A stretch of DNA of 64,000 nucleotides. Source: Petrolisthes cinctipes (taxonomy: Eukaryota; Arthropoda; Malacostraca; Decapoda; Porcellanidae). The DNA lies in the NCBI GenBank assembly GCA_033782935.1, contig JAWQEG010002446.1, positions 1 through 64,000 of the forward strand, in the 5' to 3' direction. Position numbers and translations under genes: made by a program. The number at the start of each line of letters is the position of its first letter. Within the stretch, counting starts at the first letter, position 1. Shown piece by piece: positions 29,515 to 41,156 of this stretch. The notes beneath the pieces are model-generated. The model made no database searches. It was given only the letters and a program-made list of their open reading frames with translations, and was not told the origin of the DNA.

Positions 29515-30160
29515 CCACAGTGTTACTTCATATGAATCTGAAACAATAACAATACCAGTCTTACATCATTTGAAGATTCAAACATTTACTGAATATTTAC
29601 TGTAATATTCTGTAGCACCAAAAATTGACTATGTCCAGTTAGGTCCCGGTAGTTTGCCTCGGTTAGGTCCCAATAGTCTGCTGTTAGGTTAGGTAAAGTT
29701 ATGTTAGGTTAGGTTAGGTCAAATAAGGTAAGGTTTGGTTATGTTTGGTTAGGTCAGATAAGGTAAGGTAAGGTTTGGTTAGGTTAGGTCAGATAATGTT
29801 AGGTTATGTTAGGTCAGGTCAGATAAAGAAAGGTTATGTTATGTTATGTTATGTTAGGTTTGGTTGGGTCAGGTTAGGTCCCAGTAGTTTACCCAGGTTA
29901 GGTCCCAGTAGTTTACCCAGGTTAGGTCCCAGTAGTTTGCACAGGTTAGGTCCCAGTAGTTTGCACAGGTTAGGTCCCAGTAGTTTGCTTAGGTTAGATC
30001 CCAATAGTTTGCACAGGTTAGGTCCCAGTAGTTTGCACAGGTTAGGTCCCAGTAGTTTGCCTAGGTTAGGTCCCGGTAGTTTGCCCAGGTTAGGTCCCGG
30101 TAGTTTGCCCAGGTTAGGTCCCGGTAGTCCGATGCGGTCTAGGTTAGGTTAAGTCAGGTC
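29515..30160. repeat. TTAGG-like array and 24-bp minisatellite, cassette copy A
   Basis: 29640-29880 is degenerate GGTTAGGTTAGGT/GGTTATGTTAGG/AGGTAAGGT sequence. 29880-30140 is about ten units of a 24-bp repeat with GTCCCAGTAGTTTGC and AGGTTAG. The same pair of arrays follows copies B and C. Confidence 0.92.
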
Positions 30161-30869
30161 AGGTAAGGTCAGGCTAATTTCAAAATGCCCCATTTGAATA
30201 TGCCCTATCTTTGAAATGGGGCATTTGCAGAGGAAATGCCATAGAAGGAAATAGTCTTAGAATGGTCTAAATTAGTGGGTAATGAATGTAGAAATACCGT
30301 ACTCAATAACGGTAATTCTTTCAATATTTACCGGTCAGGCTAATTTCAAAATGCCCCATTTGAATATGCCCTATCTTGGAAATGAGGCATTGTAAAAGAA
30401 AATGCCATAGAAGAAAAGTGTCTTAGAATGTTAATCATTAGTGGGTAAAGAAGGTAAAAACATTGTAATATAAAATGGCAATATAATAGATAATTACCGT
30501 TATATTACCTCGTTTTTTTTTTTTTTCCGCCAGGTTTGTGTGTGTGTTTTTTTTCAAGGGTTGTGTGTGTGTGTGTGTTTCCAGGCTTATTTTATTCATT
30601 ACTTTACAGGTTAATAACATAATTTACTAAGCCTGTGTTAATTAATTAAATGATTATACTTGTTAAATTTAATTATCTTATATCGATGAATTATATATTG
30701 TATTTCACTTGGTTTCCTTCTCTATTGACTCGTATATATCATAATAAACCACTAAAGAACCATTAATATTATCAATTACAACAATACAACATAGAAAACT
30801 ACAAAACTCACACTTTATTATTGTTGTTGTTGTTGATGATGATGACTGAGAGTGACTCGCGTTCGGGTG
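30161..30869. other. Shared non-coding block of the cassette, copy A
   Basis: Contains AATGCCCCATTTGAATATGC and its short inverted partner GAAATGGGGCATT, each twice in a tandem of about 165 bp, then AT-rich sequence and TTG/ATG triplets. No coding signal. Highly similar blocks are at 36980-37650 and 43640-44280. Confidence 0.8.
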
Positions 30870-31225
30870 TAGCCTTTGCAACGGTGCTCTCTTATTGTCT
30901 TCCTCTGCAGACTCTGCAGAGAGAAAACAAAAAACAGCACCAAAGAATACATGTATACACATCATACTTTCATCCTCTATATCCTATACAACCTGCTCGT
31001 CCCTATATACTCCTTCTTCTCCTCCTCCTCCACCTCCCTGCCAGACCACACCCCTATGCACATCCCTCCTCTTCCCCCACCACTCCCCAACCCACCCCAC
31101 ATCCCTCCTCCTCCCCCACCACTCCCCAACCCACCCCACATCCCTCCTCCTCCCCCACCACTACCCAACCCACCCCACATCCCTCCTCCTCCTCCTACTC
31201 TTCCTCCCTACCCCACTTCCTCGTC

Positions 31226-32739
31226 TCATTCTTTCACACTCTCTATTATCACTGGACTGTACAGCTCTCGTTCACTAAGACCTAGCATCACTTTAGCTGC
31301 CACTGTCGCTTCCACCATCTCCTTCCATTTTCTCACTCCAAGTTCACTAATTACCACATTCAGCATGATAGCTCTCTCTCGTTCATACTTATCACATACC
31401 ATCAACACATGTTCTACTGTCTCATCTTCCCTACTCTCACACATCCCACACACCTTACTACCTTCATTACTCCATCTATATATTCTGTCATTCACCTCCA
31501 GTGACTTCGTTCTTGCCTTAAACATCAGCTCACTTCCCCAGCTACCATCATAGAACACTTCACTCCTTGGTATGTCCTTAGAGGAGTACCAATCTAGCTT
31601 GCTCTTCTGACTTATGCCTCTCATCCATTCATCTCTGCCTATTTCTTGTATCCATCTCTTAATCTCATTCATCCATTTCTCATCACTCCATCTGCCCCTT
31701 TCATCTAGCATTGGGTACTGCATTCCACACTTTTCCATTCTCTTATCACACATCCTTCTTCACTTGGTGTACCGTCCAGTCCATTTATACCCCATCTGTC
31801 TTCATTCATTCCCTCTAGTCTAACCTTATATCTCAACACTCCTTTGGCTATCCTCTCCTCAAACGTACTCCATCCAGCGTCACCTCTTATTGCTTCCACA
31901 CCTACATACTTGCTTGCACCTAATGCTGTTCTTCCTATCCTATTCTGTACTACTTCCAGTCTGTTAAAGTCATTCACTGTCCATGTCATAGTCTCCAGTT
32001 CATACATGAGTCCAGGTACAGCCATACCTTTCCATACACCACACACTACCTCATACTTATTGGCTCTACACCTTGCCACACTTCCTAGTCTTCCTACCCA
32101 CTGGTTTGCTCTTGATAACCTATCAGTCTTTGTCCTATCACACCCTTTCTCATCCACAATTATTCCCAAGTATCAATACTCTTTTGTCCTTTCAATCACA
32201 TTTTCACCCAGTCTCCACGTTCTACCTATATCCTGGTCATCCACATTCACTACCAATACTTTGCTCTTATCACTCCCAAACTTGACATTAAAATCATACC
32301 CATACTCTGTAACTATATCAAGTATTCTCTGCAGTGTCTCACCTGTCTCACTCAGAATCACCACATCATCTGCATACAACAAAATACTCAGTACATACTC
32401 CCCTACTTGAATCCCTAAACCTTCCTTCCTCACTTGTGCAGCTAGTTCCTCTGTATACAGACCAAACAACAATGGTGAAAGTACGCATCCTTGCCTCACA
32501 CCTCTCTTACTCTCCACCCACCCTGTCTCTAAATCGCCCATACTGTACACTGCCCTGGTTTCCTTATACATACTCATTATAATATTCATTACCTTGCTAC
32601 TAACTCCCACTCTCTCCAACACCTTGCCTAGCTTATACCTGTTAACTCTGTCATACGCCTTCTCAATGTCTAGAAATGCTAAGTAAACTTTCCTGTTATC
32701 TTTCACAATTTTTTCAATAACTTCTCTCACTACGAACAT
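31226..32739 (-). pseudogene. LINE RT core and C-terminus (copy A)
   Basis: 32173-32739: FLDIEKAYDRVNRYKLGKV (motif A), RGVRQGCVLSPLLFGLY (motif B) and LLYADDVVILSE (catalytic motif C). 31705-32169 and 31226-31753 continue in other frames and end with CGMCESREDETVEHVLMVC, a CCHC-type zinc motif typical of LINE C-termini. Closely related to the LINE at 44290-58130. Confidence 0.9.
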
Positions 32740-32900
32740 ATATTATCCTCCCCTCTCCTATCTGTCCTAAAACCATTCTGTTCCTCTCCCATCACTTTAT
32801 ACCTCTCCACATTCTCTTTCAACCTTTCATTCAGGATGCCACAAAACACCTTTGATACTGTATCTGTTAGAGCTATAGGCCTATAGTTCCTAAGCTCCCT

Positions 32901-33681
32901 CTAACTCTTGTGTCCTCCCTTATGCAATACAGTCACTCTACTCTCATTCCACTTACTTGGCACTTTTTCCTCTACCCAGATTGCTCTGAATAGAGAATAA
33001 AGTCCTTTTAATACTCCTTCTCCTCCCTCCTTGTAGAACTCATACGGAACCCCATCCCTGCCTGCTGCTTTACCTGCTTTCAGTTTCCCTACATACTTCC
33101 TAATCTCAGCGCTACTTATTTCTGCCTCATTCACACCACCTATTTCCTCCCAGAATTCCTTTATAGCATCACCTTGTCCCTTGTGTCCCTCACTATGTTT
33201 CCTAAAACCATTAATTCATCCACTCTGATTCTCTCCTTCTGCTTCTCACCCCTTAAGAAGTCACACCACTCTTTATCACCTTCCTCTCCCTTGGCACGCA
33301 AACTCTCTACCACTTTCTTGTCATCCACAACTCTGGCTTTTCTGATCAGTTTTTTTATCTCCTTCTGTCTACGTTCATACTCCTTCCATGCCTCCTCATA
33401 TGCTATTCTATCTGGCTTTCCTGAGCAGTTTTTTTTACCTCCTTCTGTCCACGTTCATACTCCTTCCATGCCTCCTCATATGCTATTCTATCTTCCTCAT
33501 TATTGCCTACATTTTTCCTTAGTCGTCTACACTTCCCATTACTCTCCTTCCTCGCATTCTCAATATCTTCATTCCACCAGCTCTTCATCAATCTTCTTTT
33601 ATTGCTATTCCTCACCCTTCCTATCCTTCTCTCACCCACCTCTATCACTTTCCTAATCAGGGAATCATTCAGTTCATCCAC
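32901..33681 (-). pseudogene. LINE endonuclease-RT linker and RT entry (copy A)
   Basis: 32901-33134 carries KAAGRDGVPYEFYKEGGEGV and KVPSKWNESRVTVLHKGG. 33403-33681 carries RRLMKSWWNEDIENARKE, the linker that follows the endonuclease. The region between is frameshifted. The endonuclease itself is missing. Confidence 0.85.
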
Positions 33682-33688
33682 TCACAAC

Positions 33689-34561
33689 CAGTGTTGCCAA
33701 TTTTGTAGTACCAATTTCCCACAGATTAAGGATTTTTTTCCCACAGATTAAAATGAAGATCCCAGAAAACAAATAGACAAATTTTATTGTTTCTTTTTAA
33801 TATACATAAATATTGTATTGATACATTTCTCCTCACTAAAGAAAAGCAATTACTTAATATTTGACAACCATATAACTGAACTTTGCTGAAGGTAAACTTA
33901 AAAATGCCAGTTTTATTTTCCGTAAAGACTAACTAGGCCTATGAGAACTTAGCTAAACAATGTTAATAATGACAATTAGATATACAGTATACATACCTAC
34001 AGCCACAGATTCTTATTGTAGTACATCAAGAGCAATAATATTATTCTCCTCCTCCTCTTCAGAACCTTTAGAATTGAAACTTCTGATCATATCATCAGAA
34101 GGCTCAAAGTTTACACAGGATTGAAAATAATGAACCAATCCATACTTTATTTTTAACAATTAATGCCTCTACTGACCTAACACTGAGACGATTTCTCAGT
34201 TTAGAGTGAACAACATTTATCTGTGAAAATATTCTTTCTACTGTGGCATTAGAAAATGTAAGTGATAGTAATGACAAGACAAGGCCAAGAGGGTCCAAGG
34301 AATTCACTGTATGGTGGATGATGTGGGTGATAAAGCCTCGGGGGTAAAGATGAGATGGAGATTATTTTGGGGAGAAGATCTTGACAAAGCTTGTCATTCC
34401 CTTTCTTCAAGACTCTCAAAATGTTGTGGATGTCACTCAGGCTACCTTTCTGCACAACCAAGCACCATATGTGAAAGTGCTTTGAACCCAGCCAGAACCT
34501 TCTGAAGGACAACAACATTGACTTCTTTGGTAATGACGAGTGGCCCAGTAATTCTCCTCAT

Positions 34562-34608
<47 letters not shown>

Positions 34609-34990
34609 CATGTAGGGTCAGAACAAGTTTTTTTCTTTACCTTCATCGTCGGGTCTTGCTATGGATGCAAACATAACTGTACCCCTTATAGTCCTTGGTA
34701 ATGACGAGTGGCCCAGTAATTCTCCTCATCTGTGAAAATGTTGGATCTATCTTGAAGGACGAGGTTGAAAAAAAGGATGTTGTGTGAACCTCTATCAACT
34801 CCATTTAGTCGTACCAAGATGGAGGAGCACATCAATGGTGTTCTTCGGGTAATAGATCAACACGGAGCTTTTTGAGTCACTTTTGTCTTCCTACCCTGCT
34901 CGTCTTGAAGCTGTTCATGACGCCAATGGAAGCAACACTGAATACTCACCTTGTCACCATACACCTACAATATAATGTGCTACCACTTGA
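33689..34990 (-). mobile_element. hAT transposon remnant, copy A
   Basis: Begins with CAGTGTTGCC at 33689, a typical hAT terminal sequence, and carries a broken hAT transposase on the minus strand. No matching far-end inverted repeat was found, so it is truncated. A (GA)n tract lies at 34565-34606. 34607-34990 contains further cassette sequence of unclear origin, repeated at 40390-40680 and 41160-41540. Confidence 0.72.
34104..34518 (-). pseudogene. hAT transposase C-terminus (copy A)
   Basis: LTFSNATVERIFSQINVVHS and KLRNRLSVRSVEALI form the hAT C-terminal dimerisation region (the N-A-x-V-E-R-x-F-S motif). It is preceded in another frame by GNDKLCQDLLPKIIS. Frameshift near 34300. No intact catalytic region is seen. 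Confidence 0.82.
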
Positions 34991-35070
34991 TATTTTCTGT
35001 TTTTTCCTATCATGCTTAGAGGGGAGGGGAGAAATCATTGTTTGCCACCGCTTACATTCAATGTTTTATT
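34991..35070 (-). other. 3' flank of zinc-finger copy B with polyadenylation signal
   Basis: AATAAA on the minus strand at 35070-35065, just after the stop of the extra finger, and the equivalent at 41619-41614 in copy C. Confidence 0.55.
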
Positions 35071-35148
35071 TCATGTGTAAACAGTTTTGTGTAACGTGAG
35101 TTGGGATTTGTCAGAAAACTTTTTACCACATTCATTACACTTAAAATC
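35071..35148 (-). other. Twelfth zinc finger beyond an in-frame UAG, copy B
   Basis: After TAG (35151-35149) the same frame continues FKCNECGKKFSDKSQLTLHK and TVYT to TGA at 35073-35071. It is a well-formed C2H2 half with the final His changed to Tyr here. Copy C has the same UAG and an intact final His. Confidence 0.8.
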
Positions 35149-36222
35149 CTATACTCTTGTATGAACTTTTATATGTACATTAAGGTTAGATTTCTGACGA
35201 AACCTTTTCCCACATTCATTACATTCAAAGTTCTTCACTCCTGTGTGTATAAGTATGTGTTGCTTTAGTTCACCTTTTGTCACAAACCTTTTACCACATT
35301 CTTCACATTCAAAGTTCCTCTCTCCTGCGTGTATAAGTATGTGTCGTTTTATTTCACCCTTTCTCACAAACTTTTTACCACATTCCTTACATTCAAAGTT
35401 CTTCACTCCTGTGTGTATAAGTATGTGTTTCTTTAGATTACTCTTTGTCACAAGCTTTTTACCACATTCATTACATTCAAATTTCTTCACTCCTGTGTGT
35501 ATAAGTATGTGTTGCTTTAATTCACTCTTAGTCACAAACTTTTTACCACATTCTTCACATTCAAAGTTCTTCACTCTTGTGTGTATATGTATGTGTTGCC
35601 TTAATTTACTCTTTGTCAGAAACTTTTTACCACATTCTTCACATTCAAAGTTCTTCACTCCTGTGTGTATATGTATGTGTTGCATTAAATTATCCTCTCT
35701 CACAAACTTTTTACCACATTCTTCACATTCAAAGTTCTTCACTCCTGTGTGTATAAGTATGTGTTGCTTTATCTCACCCTTTGTCACAAACGTTTTACCA
35801 CATTCTCCACATTCAAAGTTCTTCACTCCTGTGTGTATAAGTATGTGTTTCTTTAGATCACCGTTTCTCACAAACTTTTTACCACATTCTTCACATTCAA
35901 ATTTCCTCTCTCCTGTGTGAACAATGCTGTGTTTCTTAAGGTCAGATTTCCAACTAAACTCTTCACTACACTCATCACACATAAACATTTTCTTTCCAGT
36001 ATGAGTCAACAAATGGTGAGTGAGATGGCATTTCCTACTAAACTTTTGACCACATTGTTGACAGACCAACTTGTTACACTTCTCTTCTCTGACAACATTG
36101 ATGGTGTCACTTCCTTCCACCTCCATCACTAACACAGCTTTATTCTGCCACCAATATGACCACTTGGTTATTACTGTTGTCAGGGCTGCCAACCACACTG
36201 TTATTGGTGTCAGGGCTGCCAA
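35149..36222 (-). CDS. C2H2 zinc-finger protein, copy B (11 fingers)
   Basis: A 357-codon open frame. The likely start is MEVEGSDTINVVREEK rather than the upstream ATG, because the preceding codons are a translated 25-bp tandem duplication. Fingers follow with the C-x2-C-x12-H-x3-H pattern: CQQC, CDEC, then nine of the form F-E-C-x-E-C-G-K-K-F, linked by HTGVK(N/K)FEC instead of the common TGEKP. Such proteins bind DNA in the nucleus; the target is unknown. Positions that usually contact bases differ among fingers (for example VTKSEL, VREDNL, VTKGEL). It is one of three tandem copies. An in-frame UAG separates it from a twelfth finger. Confidence 0.85.
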   Translation of the reverse strand: MAALTPITVWLAALTTVITKWSYWWQNKAVLVMEVEGSDTINVVREEKCNKLVCQQCGQKFSRKCHLTHHLLTHTGKKMFMCDECSEEFSWKSDLKKHSIVHTGERKFECEECGKKFVRNGDLKKHILIHTGVKNFECGECGKTFVTKGEIKQHILIHTGVKNFECEECGKKFVREDNLMQHIHIHTGVKNFECEECGKKFLTKSKLRQHIHIHTRVKNFECEECGKKFVTKSELKQHILIHTGVKKFECNECGKKLVTKSNLKKHILIHTGVKNFECKECGKKFVRKGEIKRHILIHAGERNFECEECGKRFVTKGELKQHILIHTGVKNFECNECGKRFRQKSNLNVHIKVHTRV

Positions 36223-36980
36223 CCACAGTGTTACTTCATATGAATCTGAAACAATAACAATACCAGTCTTACATCATTTGAAGATTCAAACATTTACTGA
36301 ATATTTACTGTAATATTCTGTAGCACCAAAAATTGACTATGTCCAGTTAGGTCCCGGTAGTTTACCTCGGTTAGGTCCCGATAGTCTGCTGTTACGTTAG
36401 GTTTAGTTATGTTAGGTCAGATAAGGTAAGGTTTGGTTATGTTAGGTTAGGCCAGGTAAGGTTATGTTTAGTTAAATATGGTAAAGTTCGGTTATGTTAT
36501 GTTATGTTAGGTCAGATAAGGTAAGGTAAGGTTTGGTTAGGTTATGTTAGGTTAGGTCAGATAAGGTAAGGTAAGGTTTGGTTATGTTAGATAAGGTTAT
36601 GTTTGGTTATGTTAGGTTAGGTCAGATAAGGTAAGGTAATGTTTAGTTAGGTTAGGTCAGATAATGTTAGGTTAGGTTAGGTCAGGTCAGATAAGGAAAG
36701 GTTATGTTAGGTTTGGTTGGGTCAGTTGAGGTCCCAGTAGTTTGCCCAGGTTAAGTCCCAGTAGTTTGCATAGGTTAGGTCCTAGTAGTTTGCACAGGTT
36801 AGGTCCCAGTAGTTTGCCCATGTTAGGTCCCAGTAGTTTGCACAGGTTAGGTCCCAGTATTTTGCAAAGGTTAGGTCCCGGTAGTTTGCACAGGTTAGGT
36901 TCCAGTAGTTTGTCCAGGTTAGTTCCCGGTAGTTTGCACAGGTTAGGTCCCAGTAGTCTGATGCGGTCTAGGTTAGGGCA
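36223..36980. repeat. TTAGG-like array and 24-bp minisatellite, copy B
   Basis: Same order as copy A: about 370 bases of GGTTAG/GGTTATG/AGGTAAGG, then about nine 24-bp units (GTCCCAGTAGTTTGC). Confidence 0.92.
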
Positions 36981-37659
36981 GGTAAGGGAGGCTAATTTCA
37001 AAATGCCCTATCTTTGAAATGGGTTATTTGCAAAGGAAATGCCATAGAAGGAAATAGTCTTAGAATGGTCTAAATTAGTAGGTAATGAAGGTAAAAATAC
37101 CGTACTCAATAACGGTAATTCTTTCAATATATACCGGTCAGGCTAATTTCAAAATGCCCCATTTGAATATGCCCTATCTTGGAAATGGGGCATTTCAAAA
37201 GAAAATGCCATAGAAGAAAAGTGTCTTTGAATCTTATTAATTAGTAGGTAAAGAAAGTAAAAACATTGTAATATAAAATGGCAATATAATAGATAATTAC
37301 TGTTATATTTCCTCGCGTTGTTTTTTTTTCCAGGTTTATGTGTTTTTTTTTTCAAGGGTTGTGTGTGTGTGTGTTTTCAGGCTTGATTTATTCATTACTT
37401 TACAGGTTAATAACGTAATTTACTAAGCCTGTGTTAAATAATTAAATGATTATACTTGTTAAATTTAATTATCTTATATCGATGAATTATATATTGTATT
37501 TCACTTGGTTTCCTTCTCTATTGACTCGTATATATCATAATAAACCACTAAAGAACCATTAATATTATCAATTACAACAATACAACATAGAAAACTACAA
37601 AAACTCACACTTAATTATTGTTGTTGTTGTTGATGATGATGACTGATAGTGAGGCGATG
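36981..37659. other. Shared non-coding block of the cassette, copy B
   Basis: Same as 30161-30869, ending in TTG/ATG triplets at 37615-37642, where the LINE 3' end begins. Confidence 0.8.
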
Positions 37660-37710
37660 CGATGCGATGATGTCGAGGGATAGCCTTTACAACGGCACCT
37701 CTTCTGTCGT

Positions 37711-38314
37711 TTATTTGTTGCTGAGTTCCTTTAATTTCTTCTCCCTTATTTTCCAGGACTTATAACGATATTCTTTTATATTGTCCAAACATTTTCCACT
37801 GTCGAATAACAACCCTCCAATGATGTTTTCCTTGCATTCGATATAAGGCTGTTGCAATTTTCCAATTTTACTTCTTTCTTCAACATAGCCAGTACAGTCA
37901 AGCACAAAATGTTCTAAGTTTTCTGGATCTGATCCACACATCTTACATCCTGTTTCATTGTCCTCTTTTCTAAATCTTTTTCTATCTCCCAAGTTTAAAG
38001 TATTTGTCCTACATTTAAATAACACCACTGATGCTGGTGTTGTTGTCATATAGTTCCTCTGTCATTCCCATTTCCTTTTTCCATTTTCTGTAAATCTTTA
38101 GGGTAGTCTTACTTTCCATTTCCTCTCTCCAGTTCTTAGTGTCCAATTCATAAATCTTGTTTAGGATTTGTTGCTTCTTCATGGTTTTTAGTTTATCTAA
38201 ATTGATATCTAATGCTTTCATTCCCTCCTCACATTCCTTCATCCATTTATTTGTTCTATTATCCTTCAATTCTTCTACTATTTCGTATGTTAATTTGTTT
38301 CCTCCATCTCTCAT
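37711..38314 (-). pseudogene. LINE RT C-terminus with zinc motif (copy B)
   Basis: 37711-38049 has CKMCGSDPENLEHFVLDC, a C-x2-C-x8-H-x4-C motif. 38015-38314 carries the preceding Lys-rich region (NKIYELDTKNWREEME). One frame change near 38030. Confidence 0.82.
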
Positions 38315-38544
38315 TATTCCTTGAAAATATTGTAATTTTGTTCTAGTAATTCTTTATTTCATGAGTGAGGCACCCACTTCTCCTCTTAGTCCACTAATTG
38401 CTGTGCTTTTTCCTGCCCCAAGAATTGTCTATGGTTTGTATTCTTAAGGTTCTTTGCATTTTTCAGAATCTGCCATTTCATCCATGTTTCTTTTAATTTT
38501 AACATGAGTGGTCTCTTCTTTCCTGGTTCATTTATTAATCCTAA

Positions 38545-39156
38545 TCATGCTGCATCCAAAATTTCTACATCCTCTACTTTTACTTCCCTTTGTATTATAT
38601 CCAGAGAGTTTTCTATGTCTTTCTGTATCTTTTCCTTTGGTTCTGATTCCTCGGGTTCTTCTAAATTATAAATGATAATATTATTCCTCTTTCTCTCTTT
38701 TTCCTCTCTCTCTTTCATATCTTCAACCATTTCACTTTTTAGTTCTACTTTCATTATCTCTATTTTCTTATCTCTCTTCTTCAGTTCTAACTCCATTTCC
38801 TCTAACATATCTTTCTTTAACTTATCTAAACTCTCCTCCCACTGCATCATTTTTTCCTCAAAGAAAGATCTCAACTCCTTTTTCCTCTCATCAACCTTTT
38901 TTCTTAATTCCCCGTCTGGTGTTAACAGTCTCTTCTTTGCTACTGGTATACATCCAGAACATATCCATACTGATTCAGAATCTTTCAACTCTCTATATAG
39001 GGTAGGACTGACCTGCTCACATCCGATGTGGAACCAGACACTACACATATCACATTGTATTCCTCTCTCCTGTTGTTTTACTCTGTTTTCACATCTTCCA
39101 CAGCTGTCTTCTCTTCGTGCTCCGCTTCTTGCACTTCGACTAGCCATCTTCTTCAC
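38545..39156 (-). pseudogene. LINE ORF1 with PHD-type zinc finger (5' half)
   Basis: About 200 codons from MKKMASRSARSG. CGRCENRVKQQERGIQCDMC, then WFHIGCEQVS and WICSGC, is a PHD-like C4HC3 finger. It is followed by a long Lys/Glu-rich coiled coil and NNIIIYNLEEPEESEPKEK, the start of an ORF1 RNA-binding (RRM-like) domain as in many LINE ORF1 proteins. The frame ends where the internal deletion begins. Confidence 0.82.
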
Positions 39157-39203
39157 TTTAGTTTATGTGGTAACTTTTATAAAGTTTACATTATTTGGGA
39201 AAC

Positions 39204-39478
39204 TCAGCTCTCAGTTTTCGAACCTGCCGCCACTGGCTCCTGCAGTTCATACTCTTTCCATGCCTCCTCATATGCTATTCTATCTTCCTCACTATTGCCT
39301 ACATTTTTCCTTAGTCTTCTACACTTCCTATTACTCTCCTTCCTCGCATTCTCAATATCTTCATTCCACCAGCTCTTCATCAATCTTCTTTTATTGCTAT
39401 TCCTCACCCTTCCTATCCTTCTCTTACCCACCTCTGTCACTTTCCTAATCAGGGAATAATTCAGTTCATCCACTCAGT
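39204..39478 (-). pseudogene. Remnant of the copy A-type LINE linker
   Basis: Near-identical to 33403-33681, with the same junction to the hAT end CAGTGTTGCC. It shows that the copy B cassette once carried the copy A LINE and that the second LINE replaced most of it. Confidence 0.85.
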
Positions 39479-39485
39479 CACAACC

Positions 39486-40340
39486 AGTGTTGCCAATTTT
39501 GTAGTACCAATTTCCCACAGATTAAGGATTTTTTTCCCACAGATTGAAATGAAGTTCCACAAAACAAATAAAGACAAATTTTATTGTTTCTTTTTAATGT
39601 AGATGAATATTGTATTAATGCATTTCTCCTAACTAAAGAAAAACAATTACATAATATTTGACAACCATATAACAACTTTGCTGAAGGTAAACTTAAAAAT
39701 GCCAGTTTTATTTTCCGTAAGGACTAACTAGGTCTATGAGAACTTAGCTAAACAATGTTAATAATGACAATTAGATATACAGTATACAAACCTACAGCCA
39801 CAGATTCTTATTGTAGTACATCAAGAGCAATAATATTATTCTCCTCTTCAGAACCTTTAGAATTGAAACTTCTGATCATATTATCAGAAGGCTCAAAGTT
39901 TACACAGGATTGAAAATAATGAACCAATCCATTTTTAACAATTAATGCCTCTACTGGCCTAACACTGAGACGATTTCTCAGTTTAGAGTGAACAACATTC
40001 ATCTGTGAAAATATTCTTTCTACTGTGGCATTAGAAAATGTAAGTGATAGTAATGACAAGACGAGGCCAAGAGGGTCCAAGGACTTCACTGTATGGTGGA
40101 TGATGTGGGTGATAAAGCCTCGGGGGTAAAGTTGGGATGGAGATTTTTTTTATGAGATCTTGATAAAGCTTGTCATTCCCTTTCTTCAAGACTCTCAAAA
40201 TGTTGTGGATGTCACTCAGGATACCTTTCTGCACAACCAAGCACCATATGTGAAAGTGCTTTGAACCCAACCAGAACCTTCTGAAGGACAACAACATTGA
40301 CTTCTTTGGTAATGACGAGTGGCCCAGTAATTCTCCTCAT

Positions 40341-40390
<50 letters not shown>

Positions 40391-41089
40391 ATGTAGTGTC
40401 AGAACAAGTTTTTTTCTTTACCTATATCGCGGGTCTTGCTATGGATGCAAACATTACTGTACCCCTTATAGTCCTTGGTAATGACGAGTGGCCCAGTAAT
40501 TCTCCTCATCCGAGAAAATGTTGGATCTATCTTGAAGGACAAGGTTGAAAAAAAGGATGTTGTGTGAACCTCTAACAACTCCATTTAGACGTACCAAGAT
40601 GGATGAGCACATCAATGGTGTGCTTTGGGTAATGGAGTTCAACACGGAGATTTTTGAGTCACTTTTGTCTTCCTCTACTGACCTTTTGTCTGCCTCTACT
40701 GACCTAACACTGAGACGATTTCTCAGTTTAGAGTGAACAACATTCATCTGTGAAAATATTCTTTCTACTGTGGCATTAGAAAATGTAAGTGTTAGTAATG
40801 ACAAGACGAGGCCAAGAGGGTTCAAGGACTTCACTGTATGGTAGATGATGTGGGTGATAAAGCCTCGGGGGTAAAGTTGGGATGGAGATTATTTTGGGGA
40901 GAAGATCTTGACAAAGCTTGTCATTCCCTTTCTTCAAGACTCTCAAAATGTTGTGGATGTCACTCAGGTTACCTTTCTGCACAACAAAGCACCATATGTG
41001 AAAGTGCTTTGAACCCAACCAGAACCTTCTGAAGGACAACAACATTGACTTCTTTGGTAATGACGAGTGGCCCAGTAATTCTCCTCGTC

Positions 41090-41156
<67 letters not shown>

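Larger units (their letters stand above)
30870..33688 (-). mobile_element. LINE, cassette copy A, degenerate
   Basis: On the minus strand from 33681: endonuclease-RT linker, RT with YADD, and a C-terminal zinc motif near 31430, then a 3' UTR ending at the TTG/ATG triplet repeat near 30840. Frameshifts at about 33130-33400, 32740-32900, 32170 and 31750. The 5' side is cut by the hAT element. A tandem duplication of about 85 bp lies at 33370-33480. A Pro-rich (CCTCCTCC) minisatellite at 31015-31200 lies within the 3' UTR. Confidence 0.9.
37660..39190 (-). mobile_element. LINE, cassette copy B, internally deleted (different family)
   Basis: The 3' end carries GCGATGCGAT repeats (minus strand ATCGC), then the RT C-terminal region, then a jump directly to ORF1 at 39156-38545, so the endonuclease and RT core are deleted. 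A second copy of the family is at 58214-59795. Confidence 0.85.

Noticed and set aside
29775..30152. RLGPSSLH repeat protein
   Set aside because: Translation of the 24-bp minisatellite; frames differ between the cassette copies.
31015..31200. Pro-rich protein frames
   Set aside because: Translation of a CCTCCTCC/CCCACCACT minisatellite in a LINE 3' region.
35243..35920. 225-codon plus-strand frame opposite zinc-finger copy B
   Set aside because: Antisense shadow of the finger array; its regular Cys/Ser pattern follows the finger period.
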